A stretch of 64,000 bases of DNA from contig JAJTEL010000007.1 of assembly GCA_021299715.1 (NCBI GenBank), forward strand, positions 1-64,000. The letters are read 5' to 3'. Each line of letters begins with the position of its first letter. The stretch's first letter is position 1. The notes under the pieces were generated by a model. The model had not been told where the DNA came from and searched no databases. It worked only from the letters and a program-made list of their open reading frames with translations. The position numbers and the translations under genes are program-made. Shown here one piece after another: positions 22,990 through 31,313 of the stretch. This DNA comes from Ilumatobacteraceae bacterium. Its GTDB lineage: Bacteria; Actinomycetota; Acidimicrobiia; Acidimicrobiales; Ilumatobacteraceae.

Positions 22990-24339
22990 ATGACTGGAAC
23001 AATTCCGTATTGCGATGCAACAACATGTGTCACGGCTGGGTGCACGCCCACCGTGTGTAGAGGTCTTGGAATTCCTTCAAATCAAGGCATATTCGACCGT
23101 TCGGCACGCGCTATCCCCGGTGGAGTGAACTCGTCAATTCGTGCATTCAAATCAGTGGGGGGTACTCCCTACATCGTGTCGCGCGCAGAAGGTGCGCGCG
23201 TGTGGGATGTGGAAGGCCGCGAACTTCTCGACTTGGTGCAGAGTTACGGCGCCATCATTTTGGGTCATGCTCATCCAAAGGTCACAGAAGCAATTCGCGC
23301 TGCCGCTGGCGATGGCACGTCGTATGGTGCCCCCACTCCCCGCGAAATGAAATTGGCCGAAGCGATTGGTGAACGTGTTCCCTCATGTGAGCGAGTGCGT
23401 TTCATGAATAGCGGCACCGAGGCAACAAGTACGGCAGTACGACTTGCTCGTGGCGCAACTGGCCGAAAGAGAATTGTCACCTTCAACGGAAACTTCCACG
23501 GCGCAACAGATGCATTGTTAGCAGCAGGTGGAAGTGGGCTGGCAACTCTTGGTTTGCCCGGAACTGCTGGTGTACCAGAAGAGGCGGTGGCAAACACCTG
23601 GGTTCTTCCCTACAACGTGGTGCCGGTTTTAGACAACGATGTCGCCGCAGTCTTTGTTGAACCTGTTGCCGCAAACATGGGTGTTGTTGCTCCCGCTCCG
23701 GGTTTTCTTGAAGGGTTGCGCGCCGAGTGTGATCGCGTAGGGGCACTTCTTGTCTTTGACGAAGTCATTACAGGGTTCCGCCTCGGTCTTGGTGGCGCAC
23801 AAGCCAAGTACGACGTTCGTCCCGATCTCACATGTTTCGGCAAAGTCATCGGCGGCGGTTTACCTATTGGTGCAGTTGGTGGCCGTCGCGACATTATGGA
23901 AAATCTCACACCGTTGGGAAGTGTGTTTCACGCCGGAACTTTGGCGGGTAATCCACTTGCAACAGCGGCCGGACTCGCTGCACTAAACGAATTGAACGGC
24001 GATGTGTACATGGAGCTTCTTGCTCGTGCGCGACACTTGTCGGCGTTGTTGCGTGACGCGTGTGCATCAAACGGAATTCACGCACAGTTTCCTGTAGTAG
24101 GAACACTTGTAGGAATGCATTTTGGTGATGCACTCACCGAAGCACCATCTAATTTCGATGAAGCAAAAACAACAGACGAGAAGTTGTACGCACAAGTGTT
24201 TCACGCAATGTTGAATGCAGGTGTCGCAATGGCGCCTGGTGCATACGAGGCTCTTTTTGTTGGCCTTGCGCACACAGACGATGTCATGGAAGAACTTGCA
24301 CATCGCTCATCAGTCGCACTCGGAGGCTTGCGCAGTTGA
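22990..24339 (+). CDS. hemL: Glutamate-1-semialdehyde 2,1-aminomutase
   Basis: 449 residues, PLP aminotransferase fold. It converts glutamate-1-semialdehyde to 5-aminolevulinate. IFDRSARAIPGGVNSSIRAF, MNSGTEATSTAVRLAR, FDEVITGFRLGLGGAQ and the PLP lysine Lys285 (CFGKVIGGG) are all present. The usual protein begins about where residue 34 lies here. The extra N-terminus carries four evenly spaced cysteines, Cys8, Cys13, Cys18 and Cys23. The ATG has AGGAA 5 nt upstream; the only later start that would shorten it is a GTG at 23053, with no clear ribosome site, and it would still leave one cysteine. Confidence 0.93.
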   Translation: MTGTIPYCDATTCVTAGCTPTVCRGLGIPSNQGIFDRSARAIPGGVNSSIRAFKSVGGTPYIVSRAEGARVWDVEGRELLDLVQSYGAIILGHAHPKVTEAIRAAAGDGTSYGAPTPREMKLAEAIGERVPSCERVRFMNSGTEATSTAVRLARGATGRKRIVTFNGNFHGATDALLAAGGSGLATLGLPGTAGVPEEAVANTWVLPYNVVPVLDNDVAAVFVEPVAANMGVVAPAPGFLEGLRAECDRVGALLVFDEVITGFRLGLGGAQAKYDVRPDLTCFGKVIGGGLPIGAVGGRRDIMENLTPLGSVFHAGTLAGNPLATAAGLAALNELNGDVYMELLARARHLSALLRDACASNGIHAQFPVVGTLVGMHFGDALTEAPSNFDEAKTTDEKLYAQVFHAMLNAGVAMAPGAYEALFVGLAHTDDVMEELAHRSSVALGGLRS

Positions 24340-24953
24340 ATCGCCGCGCAGTGTTCATTGGTGCAGGCGTTGCACTGGCGGCTGTGTTTCTAGGCAACGG
24401 CATCTATGCGTCGTTGAACTCTTCAGACACGCTGACCCCAACAGACGTTCTTCGAAAGATAGATCTGGTGGCAAGCGTCAATTCGGTGAACACCGACGTT
24501 GGTTGGTCGCAAGAGGGAGGACTCACGTCGTCTGGCGCCATGCGACTCGCTCTCGACGATCTTCGAGTACTGACCATTGCCGAAGGAACACTTGTTGATG
24601 ACTATGACGCAGTTCCGGCGTGTACAGATTTTGTGACACCGAACGCTTGTGTTTTGTTGGCAGACATGTTGGGCGAATCTGTTGTGTGGTTTGCATTGGT
24701 TCCTGCCGACAAAGCAAACGGTATGCAATACCTGACGCTCCCAGGCCTCATTGACATGCAAGCCAACGGTGACGAAGGAATTCTGCGAAACGGTTGGGTA
24801 GTGAAGTTGGCAACACCTGTGAAGAGAGATTGCGGAGATATCGACACAGCAACACTGCGCGACTTCATCACACGGTTCCCTGACGAAGCGAGTACGTCGT
24901 TAGTAAACATGACAACAGACAACGTGGTGTCTGTTGTGTGTACGAGTAACTAA
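24336..24953 (+). CDS. Secreted or membrane-anchored protein of unknown function
   Basis: 205 residues. N-terminal NRRAVFIGAGVALAAVFLGN looks like a signal sequence or anchor helix. The rest is a soluble extracytoplasmic domain with cysteines in PACTDFVTPNACVLLAD, KRDCGD and VVCTSN that could form disulfides. No family was recognised. The most likely start is TTG at 24336, overlapping the hemL stop, because it supplies the positive residues before the helix; a GTG at 24351 is possible. It ends 4 bp before the convergent cytochrome c gene. Confidence 0.6.
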   Translation: MNRRAVFIGAGVALAAVFLGNGIYASLNSSDTLTPTDVLRKIDLVASVNSVNTDVGWSQEGGLTSSGAMRLALDDLRVLTIAEGTLVDDYDAVPACTDFVTPNACVLLADMLGESVVWFALVPADKANGMQYLTLPGLIDMQANGDEGILRNGWVVKLATPVKRDCGDIDTATLRDFITRFPDEASTSLVNMTTDNVVSVVCTSN

Positions 24954-24957
24954 AAAA

Positions 24958-25776
24958 TTACTTGCTGCTACCGAGACGTGGCTCGGTGCCAACTGCAATT
25001 GGCTTCTCTTCAAGCATTGCGAAATCTTTCGCGATGGTGTCGAAGCTTGTCGCCCCGCTTTGAAGTGCCTTAAAGATTTCTGACTCAGGCGAGCACCATG
25101 TTTCGTACTCTGTGGCCCACTTTTCGTCTTCGGGATCTGCGCCTGCAAGGTCGTAGCGAATGTGGCATGCAACAGCGAGAATTTGATATTCAGAAAGTCC
25201 GCCACCAGCTTTTTCACCTTGCATTGGCATTGGGTTTCCGTTGTAACCCAATGGCTTGTGCGCGCCACCTTCACGATTCGGGTCACCGTAAGTTGCGAGT
25301 CCTGCAGCAACATATTTCTGACTTCCGGTGTAGACGAAGTTCAACATGTCTTCAATGTGAGGGAAGGTCTTCAACGTTTCACCTTGGTACAAGACTTGTC
25401 CGGCGCCACCTGCACCATCGGCACCGTGGCAACCTGCACAACCGGAATACACAGCAGTTCCAAGCGAGAGTGGGCCTTCAACAACTTTGTCTTCGGGAGT
25501 GAGCGCCAGTAAGTACACGCCGGCCCACAACGGAAGAAGCGACAATGCAGACATTGCCCAGAACGGAATCTTGCGACGTGTCTTTGCAGCGACAACGTAT
25601 GCAGGGTCTGGTTCAACTGCTTTTGGCTTCGGCGCTTCTGCGGGCTTTGCTGGTGTTGTCGCCGCAGGAGTTGACGATGCTGCAACGGCTGGTGTGGCAC
25701 TAGACGCGCCATCACCAGACGCGGCGTCGCGTCGTGCTTTGGAACGATTGAGAAGGTGCTCGGGGATCTCGGTCAC
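24958..25776 (-). CDS. Membrane-anchored monohaem cytochrome c
   Basis: 272 residues from GTG 25776. It opens with TEIPEHLLNRSKARRD, then a roughly 35-residue Ala/Pro/Thr linker, a transmembrane helix (about 71 to 93, FWAMSALSLLPLWAGVYLL) and an outward c-type haem domain with CAGCH at 113 to 117. Methionines in GNPMPMQGEK could give the sixth ligand. It is divergent from the bc-complex operon and probably an electron acceptor or part of that complex. The start is set by homology of its first residues with the cytochrome b C-terminal subunit, and GAGAGG lies upstream of it. Confidence 0.8.
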   Translation of the reverse strand: MTEIPEHLLNRSKARRDAASGDGASSATPAVAASSTPAATTPAKPAEAPKPKAVEPDPAYVVAAKTRRKIPFWAMSALSLLPLWAGVYLLALTPEDKVVEGPLSLGTAVYSGCAGCHGADGAGGAGQVLYQGETLKTFPHIEDMLNFVYTGSQKYVAAGLATYGDPNREGGAHKPLGYNGNPMPMQGEKAGGGLSEYQILAVACHIRYDLAGADPEDEKWATEYETWCSPESEIFKALQSGATSFDTIAKDFAMLEEKPIAVGTEPRLGSSK

Positions 25777-26124
25777 TTCTATTACCTCTCGGAAGACCTG
25801 CTCAGACCCCTGTGGCGAGCGGATGCCCACCTCTTTAGGTGTCTGACCCTTCCACGATAGACAAATTCGGCTCCCTGACCGCAATCAATCGGCGTGACGG
25901 CTGTCGAGCCACGAGGCCGCCAGCGGTTTTGTGCAAATTTTCACAAACGCACAAAACCCGCACAAAAGCACAATCAGAAGTGGCTTTCCTGCGCTCTGAG
26001 AGGTGACCAATTTGTTGAAATCGAAATAGGTCCAAGGGGCAAACCGATGGCTAGTGTTCATAGTGCTTAGGCACCTGCCCCAAGGACCAAACCGTCACCC
26101 AGGACCGGAGAAGAAGAACAGTCC
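25777..26124. other. 348-bp divergent control region between cytochrome c and the respiratory operon
   Basis: No gene fits here. It holds a Rex-type operator (25929 to 25946) and GCACAAAA twice as a direct repeat (25949 and 25960) and once inverted (25927 to 25934). Candidate -10 boxes are TATCGT on the minus strand near 25848 and TAGTGT on the plus strand at 26052 to 26057. The plus-strand leader before the 26125 start would be about 60 nt, unlike the leaderless genes elsewhere. Confidence 0.6.
25929..25946. promoter_or_regulatory. Putative Rex operator
   Basis: TTGTGCAAATTTTCACAA is an 18-bp inverted repeat with one mismatched pair. It fits the known Rex site pattern TTGTGA-N6-TCACAA at 11 of 12 fixed positions. 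The rex gene is in this window and Rex is known to control respiratory genes in actinobacteria. Confidence 0.65.
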
Positions 26125-26601
26125 ATGCTCGCGATTGACATCCTCAAATGGCCCGGAATGAACCAGGCTTTCATTTTTTCCTTCGTCGTTACTACGGCGA
26201 TGGCATTAGCCGTCATTCCATACGGAAAGCGTCGTCCAGTAGGAACCCCTGTTACCTGGGGTGAAGCAATGGTTGGCAGCGTGTACGTGTTCTTCGTGAT
26301 GTTCCTTGCGTTTGGTGTTGTTCCTCACCAATTCATCGTTCACGCAGACAACGATCTCGGATGGCGCAAAGACAAGCTCATCTACGGACCATTCGATTTG
26401 TTGAAGCACAAGGCTGGCGGCGGCAACTTCCCATTCACCGTTAGTTACGAAGCATTGCGCGACATTCTTGTAGTGGTTATTCACGTCATCTACATCGGTC
26501 TCATGATTTATCTGTTCGTGTGGTGGCAGAAGCGTGGCGAAAAGACCAACAAAGAACTCGAAACTTCTTCATACGGCCGTCCTCTGGTGCGAAAGAGCTG
26601 A
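26125..26601 (+). CDS. Three-helix membrane protein of the bc-complex operon
   Basis: 158 residues with three hydrophobic spans (about 15 to 33, 50 to 70 and 118 to 140) and a charged C-terminal tail (KRGEKTNKELETSS). No cofactor motif is visible. As the first gene of the operon and directly in front of the ferredoxin gene (6-nt gap), it may anchor the ferredoxin to the complex; this is inference. I do not recognise a family. Confidence 0.65.
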   Translation: MLAIDILKWPGMNQAFIFSFVVTTAMALAVIPYGKRRPVGTPVTWGEAMVGSVYVFFVMFLAFGVVPHQFIVHADNDLGWRKDKLIYGPFDLLKHKAGGGNFPFTVSYEALRDILVVVIHVIYIGLMIYLFVWWQKRGEKTNKELETSSYGRPLVRKS

Positions 26602-26607
26602 TTTCTC

Positions 26608-27021
26608 ATGGCACGTACCGACGCCAATCCACCAATGCCCGAATGGTCAACCGAGTATCAATTGGTTGAGGTGGACGCCGACTATCTGGGCAAGGCTGTC
26701 AAGCCAAAACAGTTCATTCACATTGATCAAAGTGAATGCATCATGTGCGAAGGCTGCGTAGACATCTGTCCATGGAAGTGCATCCACATGGTCACTCCCG
26801 ATGCAGTTGCCGAAGCGCAGGGAACAGAACTTCCTGGCGAAGATCCTTCCGACAATGTGATTTTCATTATCGACGACGATGTGTGCACACGTTGTGCTTT
26901 GTGCGTCGATCGCTGTCCTACTGGAGTCATCATCTTGGGCAAGGCCGGCGCGCCTTCACCCGATGGTGACAGTCATACCCGAACAAACAACCATGGCTAC
27001 GGCTACGGAATGCGCCTCTGA
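26608..27021 (+). CDS. Ferredoxin with two [4Fe-4S] motifs, bc-complex operon
   Basis: 137 residues. Two classic motifs: CIMCEGCVDICPWKC (Cys44, 47, 50, with Cys54 before Pro) and CTRCALCVDRCPTG (Cys93, 96, 99, with Cys103). They suit two [4Fe-4S] clusters. Extra residues before and between the motifs make it longer than a free bacterial ferredoxin, closer to a subunit. There is no signal peptide, so it is on the cytoplasmic side. Its place between a membrane protein and cytochrome b suggests it feeds or takes electrons at the quinone-reducing side of the complex (inference). Confidence 0.85.
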   Translation: MARTDANPPMPEWSTEYQLVEVDADYLGKAVKPKQFIHIDQSECIMCEGCVDICPWKCIHMVTPDAVAEAQGTELPGEDPSDNVIFIIDDDVCTRCALCVDRCPTGVIILGKAGAPSPDGDSHTRTNNHGYGYGMRL

Positions 27022-27033
27022 GGTGAATGAATA

Positions 27034-27816
27034 ATGGCAAAAGTGCTTGATAACCCCCGTCCTACGCTGAAGGAACGTGCCGCAAAAATCGGCGCGCAAA
27101 TTCAGGGCAGCCAAGCGTGGAACTCCATCTTCCGACCGGGCTCGATTTTCCGTAAGGGATACACCGACAGCCCGCGTAACCGTTCATACGTCATCATGAA
27201 CTCGGTGCTGTATCACTTGCACCCCGTCAAGGTGAAGCGTCACGCAGTAAAGGTGAGTTATACCTTGTGTCTTGGCGGACTCAGCTTCTTCGTTTTCATT
27301 TTGCTGACGGTGACAGGCATCTTCTTGATGTTCTTCTACAGACCAACAGGCGCAAACGCGTGGGAAGACATTCAAACGTTGCAAACATCAGTCACCTTTG
27401 GTCTGCTGATTCGAAACATGCACCGATGGGGTGCGCACATCATGGTTCTCACCGTGTTCCTTCACATGGCGCGCGTGTTCTATCACGGTGCATACAAGCC
27501 ACCACGTGAGTTCAACTGGGTGATTGGTGTTGTGTTGCTCACACTCACATTGCTGTTGTCGTTCACTGGTTACTTGTTGCCGTGGGACCAGTTGGCACTA
27601 TGGGCCGTCACCGTGGGTACCAACATGATGGGTTACACGCCAGTGTTTGGCTCGCAGGTTCGTTTCGTTCTTTTGGGCGGCGTAGAAATCGGATCAGAAA
27701 CGTTGTTGCGCTGGTACGTGCTTCACGTTCTCATGCTTCCATTCGTCATCGTCATCTTCATGGCTATTCACTTCTGGCGCGTCCGTAAGGACGGCGGAAT
27801 CTCCGGACCTTTGTGA
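27034..27816 (+). CDS. Cytochrome b N-terminal part (cytochrome b6-type)
   Basis: 260 residues, four core helices after a ~70-residue cytoplasmic lead. Haem-ligand histidines pair as His130/His144 (13 residues between) and His231/His246 (14 between); the 14 spacing is the b6f pattern, not bc1. FTGYLLPWDQLALWA is typical of the quinol site. It carries two b haems across the membrane. It is split from the C-terminal half, which is encoded next, like b6 and subunit IV. Confidence 0.92.
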   Translation: MAKVLDNPRPTLKERAAKIGAQIQGSQAWNSIFRPGSIFRKGYTDSPRNRSYVIMNSVLYHLHPVKVKRHAVKVSYTLCLGGLSFFVFILLTVTGIFLMFFYRPTGANAWEDIQTLQTSVTFGLLIRNMHRWGAHIMVLTVFLHMARVFYHGAYKPPREFNWVIGVVLLTLTLLLSFTGYLLPWDQLALWAVTVGTNMMGYTPVFGSQVRFVLLGGVEIGSETLLRWYVLHVLMLPFVIVIFMAIHFWRVRKDGGISGPL

Positions 27817-27834
27817 TCGAAGGGAAAACACATC

Positions 27835-28530
27835 ATGACTGAAATCCCAGAACACCTTTTGAAACGAGCACAAGCTGCTCGCGACAAAGCAGCCGGTTCT
27901 TCAGACGCATCTGCATCTGAGGGCGGCGATCGCATCCCCGATGCGCTGCTTGACCGCACAAAAGCATCTGGCGCCGGCGCCGCAGTAGTTGCTGCTGCAC
28001 CAGCAGGTGGAGTTCCAGTTGGTGCTGGTCCAGGCGGCCACACGCAGCGCTTGCTGACGGTTGTGAAGTCAGGCTCTATTCAAGAAGCAAAGGCGGCACC
28101 TGTCGACAAGGTGCACACATGGCCACATCTTTTGGCCGTCGAGTTTGTTGCAGCGCTTGCACTCACGGCTTTCTTGTTTGTGTTCTCGTGGGTTGTTAAC
28201 GCACCATTGCTGCAAGCAGCCGACTTCAACAACACGCCAAACCCATCGAAAGCACCGTGGTACTTCTTGGGTCTTCAGGAACTTCTCACCATGTTCCACC
28301 CAATGATTGCTGGTGTAACACTTCCCGGAATGGGACTTGTGGCTCTCATCCTTGCGCCGTACCTCGATCGCAATGCATCGAACAAACCAGAAGATCGCAA
28401 GTTCATGACATCAATGATGACCATGTTCCTTATTTTCTGGGCCGTTCTCACAATCATCGGATCATTCTTCCGCGGACCCGGATTCAACTTCACCTTCCCA
28501 TGGCGGGACGGCATTTTCTTCGAGTTGTGA
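27835..28530 (+). CDS. Cytochrome b C-terminal part (subunit IV-like)
   Basis: 231 residues. A ~95-residue cytoplasmic N-terminal extension holds MTEIPEHLLKRAQAARD and, 30 residues on, RIPDALLDRTKA, then Ala/Gly-rich linker. Three helices follow (about 102 to 122, 150 to 180 and 195 to 220). The Qo-site motif usually read as PEWY is APWY here (Ala140 to Tyr143 in PSKAPWYFLGLQEL). It pairs with the previous gene to form the quinol-oxidising core. Confidence 0.88.
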   Translation: MTEIPEHLLKRAQAARDKAAGSSDASASEGGDRIPDALLDRTKASGAGAAVVAAAPAGGVPVGAGPGGHTQRLLTVVKSGSIQEAKAAPVDKVHTWPHLLAVEFVAALALTAFLFVFSWVVNAPLLQAADFNNTPNPSKAPWYFLGLQELLTMFHPMIAGVTLPGMGLVALILAPYLDRNASNKPEDRKFMTSMMTMFLIFWAVLTIIGSFFRGPGFNFTFPWRDGIFFEL

Positions 28531-28585
28531 TTCACAACTAATTGATGACTATTCGACGTAAAGACAGACAAGGAACGAAACAGGC

Positions 28586-29428
28586 ATGAGTACCGGATTC
28601 GTAATCGCAATCGTGGTGGTTGCAGCAATTGTGTTTGGCGCAATTGTTGTGTTCACCTCTGCGCGCAGCACCGACGTGCGTGGTGCCGGAGCACTGTCAC
28701 GCGAAACTCGCTCGCGTGATCGCAAAGCAAAAGTAGGCGCAACAGCAACGACTGGTCGTGAAGTTGAAGCGTCAGCTCGCACCACCGACCTTGTGAAGGC
28801 TGCTCCTGTAGAGATTGCGCCATTTGTTGCACCAGACGAAGAAGCACTTGGTGTGTCACGTCGTATGTTCTTCAACCGCACAGCCGTCACACTTATGGGC
28901 GCAAGCATTGGTGCATTCGGTGCATCCGTTCTTGCGTTCTTGTGGAAAGGCGCAGACGGTGGCTTCGGTTCAAAAATTAGTGCCGGAAAAGTTGACGACA
29001 TTGTTGCCAACATTCGTGCAAACAAAGGTTTTTATTACCTTGCAGAAGCACGCGCGTGGATTACCGAATATCCAAAAGCGTCAATTGGTAAGGCACAAGC
29101 TGTGTACGGTTCGCAAGCACCGGTGTTCGCAGGTATGCAAGCCGGAATTGTTGCGCTGTATCAAAAGTGCCCACACCTCGGATGTCGCGTTCCTGAATGC
29201 AAGAGCTCACAGTGGTTCGAATGCCAGTGCCATGGCTCGCAGTACAACCGCGTTGGTGAAAAGAAGGGCGGTCCCGCACCTCGCGGTATGGACCGTTTCG
29301 CAGTCTCCGTTAGTAATGGACAACTCACCATCGATACCGGTGCAGTCTTTGCAGGTCCGGCTGTTGGTGTGAACACCACCGGTCAAGAAGCTGAAGGCCC
29401 GCACTGCGTGGGTGCAGGAGGTCACTAA
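28586..29428 (+). CDS. Rieske iron-sulfur protein
   Basis: 280 residues. It has an N-terminal hydrophobic helix (5 to 24), a charged linker, then SRRMFFNRT with twin arginines at 92 and 93 before a second helix, a Tat-like topology signal. The Rieske domain ligands are Cys195 and His197 in CPHLGC and Cys213 and His216 in CQCHGS, with Cys200 and Cys215 for the disulfide. It passes electrons from quinol at the Qo site to cytochrome c. AAGGAA lies upstream of the ATG after a 55-bp gap. Confidence 0.93.
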   Translation: MSTGFVIAIVVVAAIVFGAIVVFTSARSTDVRGAGALSRETRSRDRKAKVGATATTGREVEASARTTDLVKAAPVEIAPFVAPDEEALGVSRRMFFNRTAVTLMGASIGAFGASVLAFLWKGADGGFGSKISAGKVDDIVANIRANKGFYYLAEARAWITEYPKASIGKAQAVYGSQAPVFAGMQAGIVALYQKCPHLGCRVPECKSSQWFECQCHGSQYNRVGEKKGGPAPRGMDRFAVSVSNGQLTIDTGAVFAGPAVGVNTTGQEAEGPHCVGAGGH

Positions 29429-29430
29429 CC

Positions 29431-30495
29431 ATGTTGGCGTCAACCAGCACATCCATTGCGTGGATCATCCTCCTTACTTCTATTGGTGGATGGATTCTTT
29501 ACGGCCTCTTCAACATTCGCAAGGGTCGTACCGAAGTCGGTGCCGAGCAGAAACTGGCTGCAAACCGTCGTCCGTATTACGACGATGAAGACCTTGAAGG
29601 TCCACGTCTCGAGCGTGTTCAAGTTCTCGGTTTGTTGTTCTTGGTCATCATCACCATCTCTTTGCCGTTGTATTGGATTCTTGAACCCAATCGTCAAGCA
29701 GAAGCAGAGTTCGGTTTTGAAAAGCGTTTCGTGAAGTGGGGCGGAAAGTTGTTCGCTCCCACAGCAGATGGTGGTTTCAACTGCGCTGGCTGTCACGGTG
29801 GAATGAAGGCAACCGGTGGTGTTGCTTCGTACGCAGTCACCGATCCAAAGACTGGCGAAGTGAAGGCGGTGTCATGGAAGGCTCCTGCTTTGGACACGGT
29901 CTTGTACCGATTCAACGAAGACGAGATTCGTTTCATTTTGAACTACGGACGTCCGTTCTCACCAATGTCTGCATGGGGAACAATTGGTGGTGGGCCACTC
30001 ACTGACCAAGCTGTCACCACACTTATCGATTACATGAAGTCAATTCAGGTTCCGCAAGAGGGTTGCGCTGAAACGCGTGCGTATTACAACCCAACATGCG
30101 ACGAAGGTCAGATGCCCAAAGAGAAGAACGCTGAAATCATGGCAGAGGCACAGCGCCTTGTCGATGAAAAGGTGTACGGATCTGTTGGTGAAGCGCTGTT
30201 CAACCTCGACCTTGGTTCTGGCGCCTACTCATGTGCGCGCTGCCACACAAAGGGTTGGTCGTATGGCGATCCTCAAGCAACAGGTGGCGGAGCATTTGGT
30301 CCAAACCTCACCGGCGGTTCGTCTATTCGTCAGTTCCCCAGCCAGAAAGACATGATCGAATTCATTAAGGCTGGTTCCGAATACGGAAAGCGCTATGGCG
30401 AACAGGGACAAGGAAGCGGACGCATGCCTGGCTTTGGTCAGATGTACACCGACGACCAAGTGAAGTTAATTGTTGAATACGTACGGAGCCTCTGA
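29431..30495 (+). CDS. Membrane-bound dihaem cytochrome c of the bc complex
   Basis: 354 residues. Two helices near the N-terminus (about 9 to 27 and 65 to 84) hold it in the membrane. The outward part has two c-haem sites, CAGCH at 118 to 122 and CARCH at 268 to 272, joined by a region with its own cysteines. It probably replaces cytochrome c1 as the electron exit of the complex. It begins 2 nt after the Rieske gene. Confidence 0.87.
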   Translation: MLASTSTSIAWIILLTSIGGWILYGLFNIRKGRTEVGAEQKLAANRRPYYDDEDLEGPRLERVQVLGLLFLVIITISLPLYWILEPNRQAEAEFGFEKRFVKWGGKLFAPTADGGFNCAGCHGGMKATGGVASYAVTDPKTGEVKAVSWKAPALDTVLYRFNEDEIRFILNYGRPFSPMSAWGTIGGGPLTDQAVTTLIDYMKSIQVPQEGCAETRAYYNPTCDEGQMPKEKNAEIMAEAQRLVDEKVYGSVGEALFNLDLGSGAYSCARCHTKGWSYGDPQATGGGAFGPNLTGGSSIRQFPSQKDMIEFIKAGSEYGKRYGEQGQGSGRMPGFGQMYTDDQVKLIVEYVRSL

Positions 30496-31310
30496 TGTTG
30501 TCCACACTTCTCGCAATTGATTTCAATCCAGGCCTTCGCGGCATCATCGTTGTTCTCATCATGTTTGTCACTCTTATTGGTGGCACCTATCTCATCTTGG
30601 GAACCAACCTCGGAGCGCGCCTCGGTTTTCTTATTACTGCCACTGCGTTTGCCGGATGGATGATGTCTATGGCAATTGTGTGGGCCATTTATGGAATTGG
30701 TCTTGTCGGACCAGTTCCAACATGGGAGCCTGCCGAACCAATCACCATTGTTCGTGATGGGGCGTTGTTGAATCGAGCCGAAGTACTCGATGCACCTGTC
30801 GATACCACGGGTCTTAACGCAACAGCCGCAGCAGACAAGGTGTCCAAAGTTCTTGTAGAAGATGGTTGGACAATTCTCGATGAGTCCGATCCTCGTCGCG
30901 GACAAGCGGTTGCGTCTGCAGACGAAATCATTCAGATTGAAGCGGAAGAATTCTCTGCGGGTGAATACATCCCTGTGAAGGTGTACGACAAGGGTGGCGA
31001 GCGTTATCCGCTCATTACCGAGTCACTTGACTTCTTTGCGTTCTTCCACAAGCCTCGCTACTCCATTGTTGAAGTAGCACCACTTGTTGAACAGCGCACC
31101 GAGCCGGGTCGTGCTCCGGCACGTGCACAGGTCGACACGTCGCAGCCACACCGCTATGTGGTCATGATTCGTGACCTTGGTGCAAAGCGCCAGCCAGCCA
31201 TCTTTATTGCTATTGGCTCCGGAATCATCTTCTTCTTGCTCGCATGGGTTCTTCACCGCCGCGAAGCATTGTTGCGAGGAAATCTCGCACTCAAGTCTCC
31301 GGTGGCCTAA
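30495..31310 (+). CDS. Membrane protein of the respiratory operon, unknown function
   Basis: 271 residues. Two helices at the N-terminus (about 14 to 36 and 42 to 66), a soluble domain of about 170 residues and a C-terminal helix (about 236 to 254) followed by a basic tail. No haem or metal motif. The start overlaps the previous stop (TGATG) and it ends 3 nt before nuoA, physically linking the bc and Nuo gene sets. Possibly an accessory subunit; no family recognised. Confidence 0.65.
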   Translation: MLSTLLAIDFNPGLRGIIVVLIMFVTLIGGTYLILGTNLGARLGFLITATAFAGWMMSMAIVWAIYGIGLVGPVPTWEPAEPITIVRDGALLNRAEVLDAPVDTTGLNATAAADKVSKVLVEDGWTILDESDPRRGQAVASADEIIQIEAEEFSAGEYIPVKVYDKGGERYPLITESLDFFAFFHKPRYSIVEVAPLVEQRTEPGRAPARAQVDTSQPHRYVVMIRDLGAKRQPAIFIAIGSGIIFFLLAWVLHRREALLRGNLALKSPVA

Positions 31311-31313
31311 GCC

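Noticed and set aside
26047-26070. Seven-residue upstream ORF before the respiratory operon
   Set aside because: ATG to TAG is open, but so short a frame is expected by chance and no attenuator hairpin or regulatory codons follow.
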